From Bacteroidia bacterium (GTDB lineage: Bacteria > Bacteroidota > Bacteroidia > AKYH767-A > OLB10): 40,167 nucleotides of DNA. The notes beneath the pieces are model-generated. The model was not told where the DNA came from. It did no database searches and saw only the letters and a list, made by a program, of their open reading frames with translations. The translations under genes were made by a program, and so were the position numbers. Location of the stretch: NCBI GenBank assembly GCA_025450095.1, contig JANWID010000021.1, positions 1-40,167 on the forward strand, given 5' to 3'. This document shows, one piece after another, positions 9,026 to 16,561 of this stretch. Position 1 is the stretch's first letter; every line of letters starts with the position of its first letter.

Positions 9026-9888
9026 TTGCTGGTAATGATAATTTTCCCTTTGAAATCAGGAATGGAAAGCTGATTTCATCCGCAGATGCTTTTATCCATT
9101 CATCCAACAGGGCTTTCCGTTATGGTGATGGTATTTTTGAAACCCTCTGTGTCCGCAACAAAACTGTATTGTATTTCGATGACCATTGGAAACGGCTCAC
9201 GAATGGAATGCATCTGCTCCGCCTTCCTATGCCTGCCGGATTTGATCCATACCAGCTGCGACATCAACTCACAGTTCTTCTGGAAAGCAATGGTTGTGTC
9301 TCAGGTCGTGTCCGCCTGGTGGTTTATCGTGAAGCAACGGGCTATTATATGCCGGATGCTATGAATAGTTCCTGGGTGCTTACATTAACCGGAAAAGTGG
9401 ATGATCGTTATGAACTGAATCAAATTGGTATTAACCTGGGAATATTCACACGTTTTCCCAAGCCAGCAATTGAATATTCCAACCTGAAAACACTAAACGG
9501 TCTTCCTTACATTTTGGCGGGGATTGCTGCCAAAGAAGAAAAGTTTGATGATATGCTGTTGCTGAATACCCATGGAAATATTATTGAATCTGTTTCTTCA
9601 AACATATTCCTTCGGAAGGGAAACATCATCATCACTCCTCCCCTTTCAGAAGGATGCCTGGATGGAGTCATGCGGAAAAATGTGATACTGCTGTTGCGGA
9701 AAAAAAACCTGCGCATCGTAGAAGAACCGGTAACCCGTGAAATGGCTGAAACGGCCGATGAAATTTTTCTGACTAATGTAATACGCGGCGTTCAGTGGGT
9801 TGCCGCTTTCACGGGAAGGCAATTCGAAAAAAATATTTCCGCAAGGCTTGTTCAGTGGCTGAATGAAAACGCTCCACTTTCAAAATAA
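9022..9888 (+). CDS. PLP-dependent class IV aminotransferase / aminodeoxychorismate lyase family
   Basis: The 288-residue fold type IV PLP enzyme shows SSNRAFRYGDGIFETL (residues 27-42), EYSNLKTLNGLPYILA with PLP lysine Lys156, IIESVSSNIF (phosphate-binding region) and PPLSEGCLDGVMR. The family includes branched-chain aminotransferase (IlvE), D-amino acid aminotransferase and 4-amino-4-deoxychorismate lyase (PabC). Length and the single-copy style of Bacteroidota homologues do not decide between them. It begins inside the stop of the phosphatase gene (ATGA) and ends 4 nt from the convergent ABC-F gene. Confidence 0.87.
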   Translation: MIAGNDNFPFEIRNGKLISSADAFIHSSNRAFRYGDGIFETLCVRNKTVLYFDDHWKRLTNGMHLLRLPMPAGFDPYQLRHQLTVLLESNGCVSGRVRLVVYREATGYYMPDAMNSSWVLTLTGKVDDRYELNQIGINLGIFTRFPKPAIEYSNLKTLNGLPYILAGIAAKEEKFDDMLLLNTHGNIIESVSSNIFLRKGNIIITPPLSEGCLDGVMRKNVILLLRKKNLRIVEEPVTREMAETADEIFLTNVIRGVQWVAAFTGRQFEKNISARLVQWLNENAPLSK

Positions 9889-9892
9889 CTTG

Positions 9893-11767
9893 TTAAGCGC
9901 CGGAAGTTTTTTCTGAAAGTTCCATCCAGCGCATGGTTTTAACTTCGATCTCTTTCAGCAGATCACCATATTCAACTGAAGCCTTATGTAAGGAATCGGG
10001 AGTGGAATTTCCTGTCGAAAGTATATGTTCCAGCTTCGCTTTCTTTTCTTCAAGCAATGGAATTTCGTTTTCCAGCGATTCCAGTTCCTGTTTTTCCTTA
10101 TAGCTCGGTCCTGCTTTTTTGACTTTTACGGAACTCTCACTTTTTGTAACCGGTTTCTCCTGCTGTTGTTGTTCCCGAAGTGCCAGTTTTGATTCATTGC
10201 GGTAATCGGAATAATTACCGTTGATGTCCTTTACTTTTCCTCCGGGTTCAAGTACGAAAATATGATCAACCAGCCGGTCCATAAAGTAGCGGTCGTGGGT
10301 GACGAGCAACATGCAACCCTGGTAATGTGTCAGGAAATCTTCCAGCAGGTTTAAGGTTACAATATCCAGGTCATTCGTAGGCTCATCCAGGATCAGGAAG
10401 TTCGGATTTTTAAGAAGGATGGTCAACAGGTACAACCTGCGTTTTTCACCACCACTCAGCTTCGAAACATAATTATGCTGCCGGGATCCCTTAAATCGGA
10501 AATGATTTAAAAACTGGCTGACATTCATATAGCCGCCATCGCCGGTTTCAACATACTCGGCAATATCCTTCACCACTTCAATTACTCTTTTATCTTCCGG
10601 CAGCTTCAATCCATCCTGGGAGTAATATCCAAATACAATAGTTTCCCCGGTTTTAATCCGTCCAGCATCTGGTTTAACCTGGTTCATGATCATATTTAAA
10701 AGAGTGGATTTGCCAGAACCATTGGGTCCTACTACTCCTATCTTTTCGCCCCTTCTGAACGTGTGTGAAAAGTCTTTAATCAAAACTTTGGAGTCATAAC
10801 TTTTGCAGACATTTTCAAGCTCCAGAATTTTACTTCCCATGCGAGCCATCTGCATGGTAATTTTCATTTTTTCGTCCGGTCGGGCCGAATTCGCTTTGTC
10901 CTGCAATTCATAAAAAGAACCGATACGTGCTTTTTGTTTTGTACCCCGGGCCCTTGGTTGTCGTCGCATCCATTCCAGTTCAGTGCGAAGCAGGTTATTG
11001 GCTTTATCAATTTCACGGGTCTCACGAAATTCACGTTCCGCCTTTTTTTCAAGATAATAAGCGTAGTTTCCCCTGTAAAGATGGATCTGATCAGGCATCA
11101 GTTCCCCGATTGTATCGCAGATGCTGTCGATAAAATACCTGTCGTGTGAAATCAACAATACTGTTTTGTTCAGGTTGGAAAGATAATTTTCCAACCACTC
11201 TATCATTTCCAGGTCCAGGTGATTGGTTGGTTCATCAAGCAAAAGTAGATCGGGAGCTTCGATGAGAAGTCGTGCGAGTGCAACGCGTTTTTTCTGTCCT
11301 CCTGAAAGACTTCCAGCCAATTGTTCCAAATCGTGTATGCCCAGGCGTGAGAGAATTTCCCTGGCGCGGGCTTCATAGTCCCATGCACCCAACGAGTCGA
11401 TGATATCAATGAGATGCTGCAACTGAACGTGATCGGCTTTATCTCCCAGATCGAGGTGTGCCTCATAAGCGCCCAGTGCTCTAAGAACCGGGTTTGTGGA
11501 ATCAAAAAGCGTATCCAGCACCGTACTGGAAGGATTCAGATAGGGATCCTGGTTCAGGTAACCCAATGTAACGGAGTTCCGAAGACTAACAGTTCCGGCA
11601 TCAGCTGTTTCATGCCCTGCAAGTATTTTTAGCAAAGTGGATTTACCGCTGCCATTGGGCGCGATAAGAGCCATTTTCTGATTTTTTTGTAGCGAGATGC
11701 TGATTCCTGAAAAGAGTGCCTTTTCGGTGAAGGCTTTGGATAATCCTTCAGCAGATAAATAATTCAC
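9893..11767 (-). CDS. ABC-F family ATP-binding protein (Uup-like)
   Basis: The 624-residue soluble protein has two ABC ATPase domains and no TM segments. Domain 1 shows Walker A APNGSGKSTLLKIL (about residues 36-49), signature LSGGQKKRVALARLL and Walker B LLLLDEPTNHLDL. Domain 2 shows GPNGSGKSTLLNMI, LSGGEKRRLYLLTILL and FLILDEPTNDLDI. The inter-domain linker is rich in Arg (ARGTKQKARI), as in ABC-F ribosome-binding proteins. The C-terminal ~90 residues (KEKQELESLENEIPLLEEKKAKLE) form a coiled coil as in Uup. ABC-F proteins act at the ribosomal E site or, for Uup, on structured DNA. Uup-like is favoured by the coiled coil, while antibiotic-resistance ABC-F is less likely. It is monocistronic and convergent with the aminotransferase. 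Confidence 0.92.
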   Translation of the reverse strand: MNYLSAEGLSKAFTEKALFSGISISLQKNQKMALIAPNGSGKSTLLKILAGHETADAGTVSLRNSVTLGYLNQDPYLNPSSTVLDTLFDSTNPVLRALGAYEAHLDLGDKADHVQLQHLIDIIDSLGAWDYEARAREILSRLGIHDLEQLAGSLSGGQKKRVALARLLIEAPDLLLLDEPTNHLDLEMIEWLENYLSNLNKTVLLISHDRYFIDSICDTIGELMPDQIHLYRGNYAYYLEKKAEREFRETREIDKANNLLRTELEWMRRQPRARGTKQKARIGSFYELQDKANSARPDEKMKITMQMARMGSKILELENVCKSYDSKVLIKDFSHTFRRGEKIGVVGPNGSGKSTLLNMIMNQVKPDAGRIKTGETIVFGYYSQDGLKLPEDKRVIEVVKDIAEYVETGDGGYMNVSQFLNHFRFKGSRQHNYVSKLSGGEKRRLYLLTILLKNPNFLILDEPTNDLDIVTLNLLEDFLTHYQGCMLLVTHDRYFMDRLVDHIFVLEPGGKVKDINGNYSDYRNESKLALREQQQQEKPVTKSESSVKVKKAGPSYKEKQELESLENEIPLLEEKKAKLEHILSTGNSTPDSLHKASVEYGDLLKEIEVKTMRWMELSEKTSGA

Positions 11768-11770
11768 TTG

Positions 11771-11944
11771 GGTACGGATTACAGATTCAGGTTACTGCGG
11801 AACGGATGTACGGATTACAGATGGTGTGCATTACTCCTTGAGGAACGGAACGAAAGTACGGAATACTAAAGTATTATCACTCACCAGCCTAATATCCGTA
11901 ATCCGTACATCCGAGGCGCCGAGATTAGAATCCGTAATCCGTAC
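11771..11944. repeat. Imperfect inverted repeat with ~54-bp arms (GGTACGGATTAC...)
   Basis: The left arm (11771-11824) and the reverse complement of the right arm (11891-11944) share GGTACGGATTAC(A/G)GATTC at the outer end and CGGATGTACGGATTAC(A/G)GAT at the inner end. The two blocks are separated by 14 unmatched bases in each arm. About 66 bp lie between the arms. The same core (GGATTACAGATTCAGGT--C-GCGGAA) forms a tandem array at 12607-12686, so this is a small local repeat family on both sides of the 12-kb lipoprotein gene. A long hairpin could form in DNA or RNA. No transposase is present. Confidence 0.75.
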
Positions 11945-11997
11945 CCTTTTTGAAACCCCGAATCAAAAAAACCGTAGAGGAACCAAACCGAGTTGAA

Positions 11998-12576
11998 ATG
12001 AAGCGTTTCCTGCCTGTATTGAGCCTAATGATTTTAATGGTATCCTGTTCTAAAACCATTGACAATACAGGAACCTGTTCAGATGGTGTAAAAAACCAGG
12101 GTGAGCAGGGCATCGACTGCGGTGGTCCTTGTCAGAACGCGTGTCCCTCCTGCTCCGATGGCATCCGGAACCAGGACGAAACAGCAGTTGATTGTGGTGG
12201 TGCATGTGATCCATGTTACCCCCGATTTTCAGCAATCATCAATGATACACTCTGGTACGCAACTTCGCGGAATGCTTTTATTTCAGCACCGGGTACCCTG
12301 CGCATTTACGGAACCAACCAAATGCAAAACCTGACCCTGTATTATTCAGGTCCCTTTGCCGAAGGCATTGTTTCAACCGGAACACAATTCCAGGCAGAGT
12401 TCCGTGATGAAAACGGAAATCTTTATACTTCCACACCAGGGGGAAGCATTTCCTTTTCAACATTCGATACCACTTCCAGAACGGTTTCGGGAATTTTTTC
12501 CTGCGATGTCCTAAACACCCAAAACGGCCAGATTTTTTCCGTTGCCTCCGGAATTATTACCGTATTGACCTATTAA
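11998..12576 (+). CDS. Lipoprotein with two C-DG--N--E--(I/V)DCGG-C repeats
   Basis: The start at 11998 gives 192 residues and places a type II signal peptide at the N-terminus (MKRFLPVLSLMILMVSC, lipobox ending at Cys17). An upstream ATG at 11950 is rejected because it would bury the signal. Two copies of a Cys-rich motif follow, CSDGVKNQGEQGIDCGGPC and CSDGIRNQDETAVDCGGAC, a short disulphide- or metal-binding repeat found in various secreted proteins. The C-terminal ~120 residues begin FSAIINDTLWYATS and look like a beta-sandwich of the DUF6252-like lipoprotein type (tentative). It is probably outer-membrane anchored. Function is unknown. It is flanked on both sides by the GGATTACAGATT repeat family and lies divergent from ABC-F. 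Confidence 0.75.
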   Translation: MKRFLPVLSLMILMVSCSKTIDNTGTCSDGVKNQGEQGIDCGGPCQNACPSCSDGIRNQDETAVDCGGACDPCYPRFSAIINDTLWYATSRNAFISAPGTLRIYGTNQMQNLTLYYSGPFAEGIVSTGTQFQAEFRDENGNLYTSTPGGSISFSTFDTTSRTVSGIFSCDVLNTQNGQIFSVASGIITVLTY

Positions 12577-12606
12577 ATTGTACTGCCAAGTTTCCGATGT
12601 AGGCAG

Positions 12607-12686
12607 GGGATTACAGATTCAGGTCGCCGCGGAATCGGATGGGATTACAGATTCAGGTCGCCGCGGAATCGGATGGGATTACAGAT
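12607..12686. repeat. Tandem 34-bp repeat, 2.4 copies
   Basis: Units at 12607-12640 and 12641-12674 are identical (gggattacagattcaggtcg, then ccgcggaatcggat). The first 12 bases of a third copy follow at 12675-12686, with diverged similarity beyond. The core matches the inverted-repeat arms at 11771-11944. The array lies between the ends of two convergent genes. Confidence 0.9.
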
Positions 12687-12709
12687 ACGAGTAGCCGCAG
12701 GCTGGCGTA

Positions 12710-13048
12710 TTATGTTTTCTGGATAGTAAATGAATTCCCATTGCGTTGAAGCATGTATTCATAACAAAACAGCAGTAGATTTTTATCTGCAACGAATTTT
12801 ATTCCGGTCAGGCCCTCGAAGTTGAAACCGGACTTTTTGAGTTCGTTTTCGCTGATAACCTCCACACCGGACGCTTCAATATTTACCAGCAGCGACCGGT
12901 TTCTTTTTGCTGCTGAACGTTGCAACTTGAAAATTGCTGGTTTCCTGGAACGATTACAATTATGATAATCATTCTTACAGGATTCGCAACAGAACTTTTT
13001 GTCGGAGCGGCCTTTGATTTTTTTGCCGCAGGAAAGACATTTTTCCAT
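12710..13048 (-). CDS. Small zinc-ribbon protein (DUF2116-like)
   Basis: The 112-residue protein starts MEKCLSCGKKIKGRSDKKFC, with CxxC (Cys4, Cys7) and a second pair CCESCK around residues 20-24. Together these form a zinc ribbon, like the DUF2116-type zinc-ribbon proteins widespread in Bacteroidota. The remaining basic region (NCNRSRKPAIFKLQRSAAKR) may bind nucleic acid. The C-terminal half has no recognised motif. It is divergent from ssb with 197 bp between the start codons. No enzymatic function is expected. Family assignment is moderate and the biological role is unknown. Confidence 0.8.
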   Translation of the reverse strand: MEKCLSCGKKIKGRSDKKFCCESCKNDYHNCNRSRKPAIFKLQRSAAKRNRSLLVNIEASGVEVISENELKKSGFNFEGLTGIKFVADKNLLLFCYEYMLQRNGNSFTIQKT

Positions 13049-13245
13049 GAGAAAAGTATTTAAGTGTTTGAAAAGAAACGTTTATAATCGTTTAATTAAA
13101 AAATAAACGGTTAGGTTAAAAAAAAGTATTCAAATTAGCGGTGTTAAATTTTTCAAAAACGCTTTTAAAAATGTTAGGTTATCGCAAAACCTGGTTTTTC
13201 ATCAAAACAAAATTAAAAATTTTTCTAATAAAAAACTTTAAAGCT

Positions 13246-13581
13246 ATGAATTTACGAAACAAAGTTACATTAATTGGCAACCTGGGTATGGACCCCGAGT
13301 TAAAAGAATTGGAAGGTGGCCGTAAGCATGCCAAGGTATCACTGGCTACCAATGAATCATTCAAGAACAACAAAGGAGAAAAGGTAACTGAGACCATGTG
13401 GCACAACCTGGTGGCCTTTGGTAAGACTGCGGAGATCATGGGCAAGTATTTGCAGAAGGGTAGTGAAGTTGTGATAGAAGGAAAGCTCATCAACCGCAAT
13501 TACACCGACAAGGCAGGTGTGAAGAAGTACATTACCGAAGTGCAGGTTAATGACCTGGTGCTTGTAGGTAATCGTAAGTAA
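13246..13581 (+). CDS. ssb: Short single-stranded DNA-binding protein
   Basis: The start at 13246 gives 111 residues beginning MNLRNKVTLIGNLGMDPELK, the classical SSB opening. The ATG at 13141 would add 35 AT-rich residues that belong to the leader. The OB fold is complete (FKNNKGEKVTETMWHNLVAF, GSEVVIEGKL, YITEVQVNDLVLVG). The protein ends right after the fold (GNRK) and lacks the flexible linker and acidic DDDIPF-type tail that recruits repair and replication partners. Short tail-less SSB paralogues of this size occur in Bacteroidota next to a full-length replicative SSB, and this is probably such a second copy. A strong terminator follows. Confidence 0.9.
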   Translation: MNLRNKVTLIGNLGMDPELKELEGGRKHAKVSLATNESFKNNKGEKVTETMWHNLVAFGKTAEIMGKYLQKGSEVVIEGKLINRNYTDKAGVKKYITEVQVNDLVLVGNRK

Positions 13582-13601
13582 TCATACCACTCAGTGCTTT
13601 T

Positions 13602-13633
13602 TAGCCGTCCCTGGAAATGGGGACGGCTTTTAT
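13602..13633 (+). terminator. Rho-independent terminator after ssb
   Basis: The stem agccgtcc (13603-13610) pairs with ggacggct (13621-13628) across a 10-nt loop that can close further (c/g). The stem is followed by ttta. It starts 21 nt after the ssb stop codon. Confidence 0.85.
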
Positions 13634-14276
13634 CCATGGAAGAAATCCAGATTGTACTGTTTCAGACAGGTACCATAGCCAGGAAGATTCGGAAATATCC
13701 TCATCCGGATGAGGTGAAAGGGAGCTGATAACGGACTAGTATTTACTAGTCATCCAGTTTTTTATGATCCAGTCCTTTGCAGCAGCTTGTTCATTGATAT
13801 CTTCCGGCATTTCCTCTTTCATCATGCATTCCATTTTATGGATTGACTTATTTTAATGACTCGGGGAAATGACTTTATAAATCTCCTCGGCCACAAGTGC
13901 TGAAAAAGTTTTAATAATCAGATTAATAACTTCAAATCCTTCGCTTCGATTGAATGACCGGTTATCAAGGTTGCCAATGAGTTTGCGATCGTCGGACCTA
14001 GTGTTCCACCAATAGTGGAGATGTAATTGAGATCTTAACATAATTTTATATTTTTAGTGATATCTGCAATTATACAAAGCGGGGATTCCGGAATCTCTCG
14101 TCCTTTCAGAAAACTGTTACAAAAAAATAACAGCGGAAGAGTCGCTTAGGAATAATAAGTTTTGATAGGTTTTAGGCTACCAAGATGTTAACATTTAAAT
14201 CCCATCCAGACCCACTAATTTACACTATTTCAGAATAGATTGGCGGAAAGTAAATGTTAGTATTTTGGACTTGAAC
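13634..14276. other. Gene-poor transition into the AT-rich block; only doubtful short ORFs
   Basis: Nothing certain is encoded here. On the minus strand a 32-codon ORF (13834 to 13736, ending TAG) could encode a Lys/Glu/Trp-rich peptide beginning MECMMKEEMPEDINEQ, and a 62-codon ORF lies at 13853-14041. A small perfect hairpin, ctgtta/taacag with an 8-nt loop, is at 14114-14133. Base composition drops here toward the AT-rich accessory block. The stretch may hold remnants of lost genes. Confidence 0.4.
13853..14041 (-). CDS. Doubtful small hypothetical protein
   Basis: A 62-residue ORF begins with ATG at 14041 and ends with TAA. An in-frame TAA lies 15 nt upstream of its start. The second half (FEVINLIIKTFSALVAEEIYKVIS) could form one or two helices. 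I recognise no family. It may be a real small protein, the end of a decayed gene or a chance ORF. Confidence 0.2.
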   Translation of the reverse strand: MLRSQLHLHYWWNTRSDDRKLIGNLDNRSFNRSEGFEVINLIIKTFSALVAEEIYKVISPSH

Positions 14277-14954
14277 TCAGCTCAACAATGTACCAAAAGG
14301 ATGATTTTTGATAATTTCCAATGCGTGGTCAATTGGATAAGCTACTATTAAACCCGAATTTAATGAAACGTAAGTTTCGGGGATGACCTCATCTTTCAAC
14401 CGAATATTTTCATAATACAGTTTATAACCACTAATTACTCCTGCTACCTTATAATCTAAATCTTTATGAACGATAACAACTGGGCCGCCGGAAAACCCAC
14501 TAATATTATGACCATCTATCCATAAAATTTCATTACCTGGAGTCTTTGCATGAAGAGCTGAAACAATACCTTTTTTAACGAATGGAATCGGAAGTCCTCG
14601 ATTCATTCCGAAAACTTCACTAAACTTTCCAAATGGATATCCTAAGAAATATACATCCTGACCAAGAATTAATTTATCTGAGGTTGCTTCCATTTTATTA
14701 GCAAAATTTTTAAAATTCAGTACAAATACTGAAATATCAATTTGACCTTGACAGTGCCAAACATGTTTGACTTGAAACTTCATCCAAGCTCCTTGATACT
14801 AAATTGACAAGGATTGCGATTCAGTTAAATCTGAAACAACATGACGGGCTGTTACAAAGTATTGCCGACCATCTATGTCGATAGTAAAGCAAGTCCCTGC
14901 GTTATCTTCATATCTTAAATAAAATACTCTATGAATGACATTGTTCTTAATCAT
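14277..14954 (-). pseudogene. Trypsin-like serine protease interrupted by an in-frame TAG at 14799-14801
   Basis: Reading from ATG at 14954, directly after an in-frame TAA, the frame encodes an S1/Do-like protease of 225 positions. GTCFTIDIDG and YFVTARHVV carry catalytic His38, GQIDISVFVL carries Asp73, and NISGFSGGPVV carries Ser155 with the GxSGGP oxyanion motif. Codon 52 is TAG, lying between the His and Asp segments. Both sides are in the same frame with no insertion or deletion, and the sequence after the stop (YQGAWMKFQVKHVW) is the expected beta strands. Initiation at the downstream ATG (14783) would give 168 residues lacking the catalytic His. It is the last gene of the minus-strand accessory block, 98 bp after the cyclase-like gene. 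Trypsin-like proteases are frequent in bacterial conflict systems. No signal peptide is seen, so it is probably cytoplasmic. Confidence 0.82.
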
Positions 14955-15052
14955 TTAATTGAATATTTTTTTCTATTAAGGAAATCTGGGACCAACTGGT
15001 TTATACTCTGATCGCGGTGTATGTTAATTTTATTCACCTCAAATATCTTTGA

Positions 15053-15925
15053 TTAAATTGACTTGAAACTTAAATCACTTTTCCCATTAATGGTCCAGTT
15101 AAGAAAATTTTCCAGCCATAAATATTTTTCAAAAATCCTTTGGTCGCTCGTTTGATACTTTTCAATATTTGCATTAATGAATTTCAATATCACCGAACTA
15201 GTTTCGGTATCATCCAAGACATTTTTATAATCCTTACTATTAAGATTTTCCGTTAAATTTTTATGTTTGATTTTGATATGCTCCGATAATTCACTTCTTT
15301 CTGAAATAGGAGTACGTGAAAATAAATGATTAGTTCTAAGTCCAACATTGAATGGGTTTACAAAAACATTGTTCGCCCAGTCAGATACAAATAAAAAAGA
15401 CTGAACATCTTTATATTGATTATTTGAATTGTAAACATATTCGTATAGCCTGGGATCAAGTGCTATTCTTGGATAATTTGTTACTTTTTCAATATCAACC
15501 GCCTTTATTAAAGCTGTAGAAAAAATAAAATTCTCATCCACCATATTTAATCCACTTGAAATGCCTCCTCTTATAAAATACCCCTTTATCATCATAAGTA
15601 GTTGATAATATGCTGATATGTGAGAAATAATAAATAATCCGAATAAAAAATCATTGTCATTTTCATCCTCGTAATCGAATGATAAGAAAATGTTATCGGA
15701 AAACTGCCTTACATTAAATTTGCTTGAAAGATTATAATCTGATTGATTCCTATTTTCCAAAAAATCAGTTGAAGTTTTAAATGTAGCCACAGTCTCTAAT
15801 GCTATCCCCATGGCATTCCTAAGCTCATTGAAAAATTGAACTTCTTTTCCGGCTGATTCTATCTCAATTAATTCTTTGTAACCTAAAATATCTAGAAATG
15901 CAACAATGCTATTTCGGCCCTTCAT
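15053..15925 (-). CDS. Divergent class III nucleotidyl-cyclase-like protein
   Basis: The protein has 290 residues and no TM segment. The order of motifs follows the class III cyclase catalytic domain: first strand SIVAFLDILGYKEL (residues 6-19) with Asp12 at the first metal position; FSDNIFLSF (75-83) with Asp77 at the second; GYFIRGGISSG (115-125), matching the R-GI--G strand; and STALIKAVDIEK, then PRIALDPRLY, matching the helix and strand after it. The ~120-residue C-terminal extension is helical and unrecognised. If active it would make a cyclic nucleotide. Cyclases of this fold act in Pycsar defence (PycC), among other roles. Activity and substrate are inference, and the unusual SDN in place of GD leaves room for a degenerate enzyme. 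It sits 23 nt after the DUF4468-like gene. Confidence 0.55.
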   Translation of the reverse strand: MKGRNSIVAFLDILGYKELIEIESAGKEVQFFNELRNAMGIALETVATFKTSTDFLENRNQSDYNLSSKFNVRQFSDNIFLSFDYEDENDNDFLFGLFIISHISAYYQLLMMIKGYFIRGGISSGLNMVDENFIFSTALIKAVDIEKVTNYPRIALDPRLYEYVYNSNNQYKDVQSFLFVSDWANNVFVNPFNVGLRTNHLFSRTPISERSELSEHIKIKHKNLTENLNSKDYKNVLDDTETSSVILKFINANIEKYQTSDQRIFEKYLWLENFLNWTINGKSDLSFKSI

Positions 15926-15948
15926 CTTTGTCTTGGATTAAATTGAAT

Positions 15949-16557
15949 TTACCAATCATCAGCAGCCTTGAATTTTTCAACAGTCATGCTATTTTTTAAG
16001 CTGAGGATCATTTTATAGGTTTCGAATTTTGCCTTCTGCTTCACGTCTTCCCATCTTGCCCCTGCTCTATAACCGTATAGCCAACCATTAGGTTTCTCAA
16101 CCCGGGTGAGAGGTCCCCAATCATAAATATCATTTGAACCTGGTCCTGTAGGTGTGGTCCCGATCATGTTTATCGGACGAGCTCCCTTATGATTGAAGTT
16201 GGAAAGAGTGTACTTCAATCTTCCATCCTTGCATCTCACTTCAATGTTAAATTCGACATAGCCATCAATATCACTAATTCGAATGCTCCCCCTCCCGAAG
16301 ATCAGCCCCTCATCTGGATCTTCATTATCGATAACATTTTTGCCTGACACAAAGGTGGTAGAAAACCATTGTCTAACTTTCTTATAAATCTGATCCTTTG
16401 AAATTGTGGAATCTACCTGGATAACATCAGTGAAATTCCAGCGCATGCATTGAAGCTCAAAATTAGGATCGGGACTGGTCCAGATCTCCTGAGCATGTAG
16501 ACCCCAACTGTTGAACCAGATCAAGGCTGTTGTAAGTGCTTTGAATAGTGTTTTCAT
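15949..16557 (-). CDS. Secreted DUF4468-like (TBP-like fold) protein
   Basis: The 202-residue protein has a signal peptide (MKTLFKALTTALIWFNSWGLHA, then Q), so it is predicted to be periplasmic. The body matches the Bacteroidota DUF4468 pattern: VIQVDSTISKDQIYKKVRQW, F(S)TTFVSGKNVI, FGRGSIRI, YVEFNIEVRCKDGRLKYTLSNF. That domain is described as having a TBP-like fold and unknown function. Its base composition is slightly richer in GC than the neighbouring cyclase-like gene. It starts 4 nt after the stop of the two-TM beta-rich protein and ends 23 nt before the cyclase-like gene, so the three are likely co-transcribed. Confidence 0.75.
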   Translation of the reverse strand: MKTLFKALTTALIWFNSWGLHAQEIWTSPDPNFELQCMRWNFTDVIQVDSTISKDQIYKKVRQWFSTTFVSGKNVIDNEDPDEGLIFGRGSIRISDIDGYVEFNIEVRCKDGRLKYTLSNFNHKGARPINMIGTTPTGPGSNDIYDWGPLTRVEKPNGWLYGYRAGARWEDVKQKAKFETYKMILSLKNSMTVEKFKAADDW

Positions 16558-16561
16558 TGAA

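Noticed and set aside
13049..13245. AAACG/CGTTT palindrome between the Zn-ribbon gene and ssb as an operator
   Set aside because: The arms are only 5 bp in very AT-rich sequence; too weak to call a site.
13624..13834. Read-through of TAG at 13736-13738 giving a longer protein from ATG 13834
   Set aside because: The extension runs into the ssb terminator hairpin and shows no family resemblance, so it is not evidence for TAG decoding.
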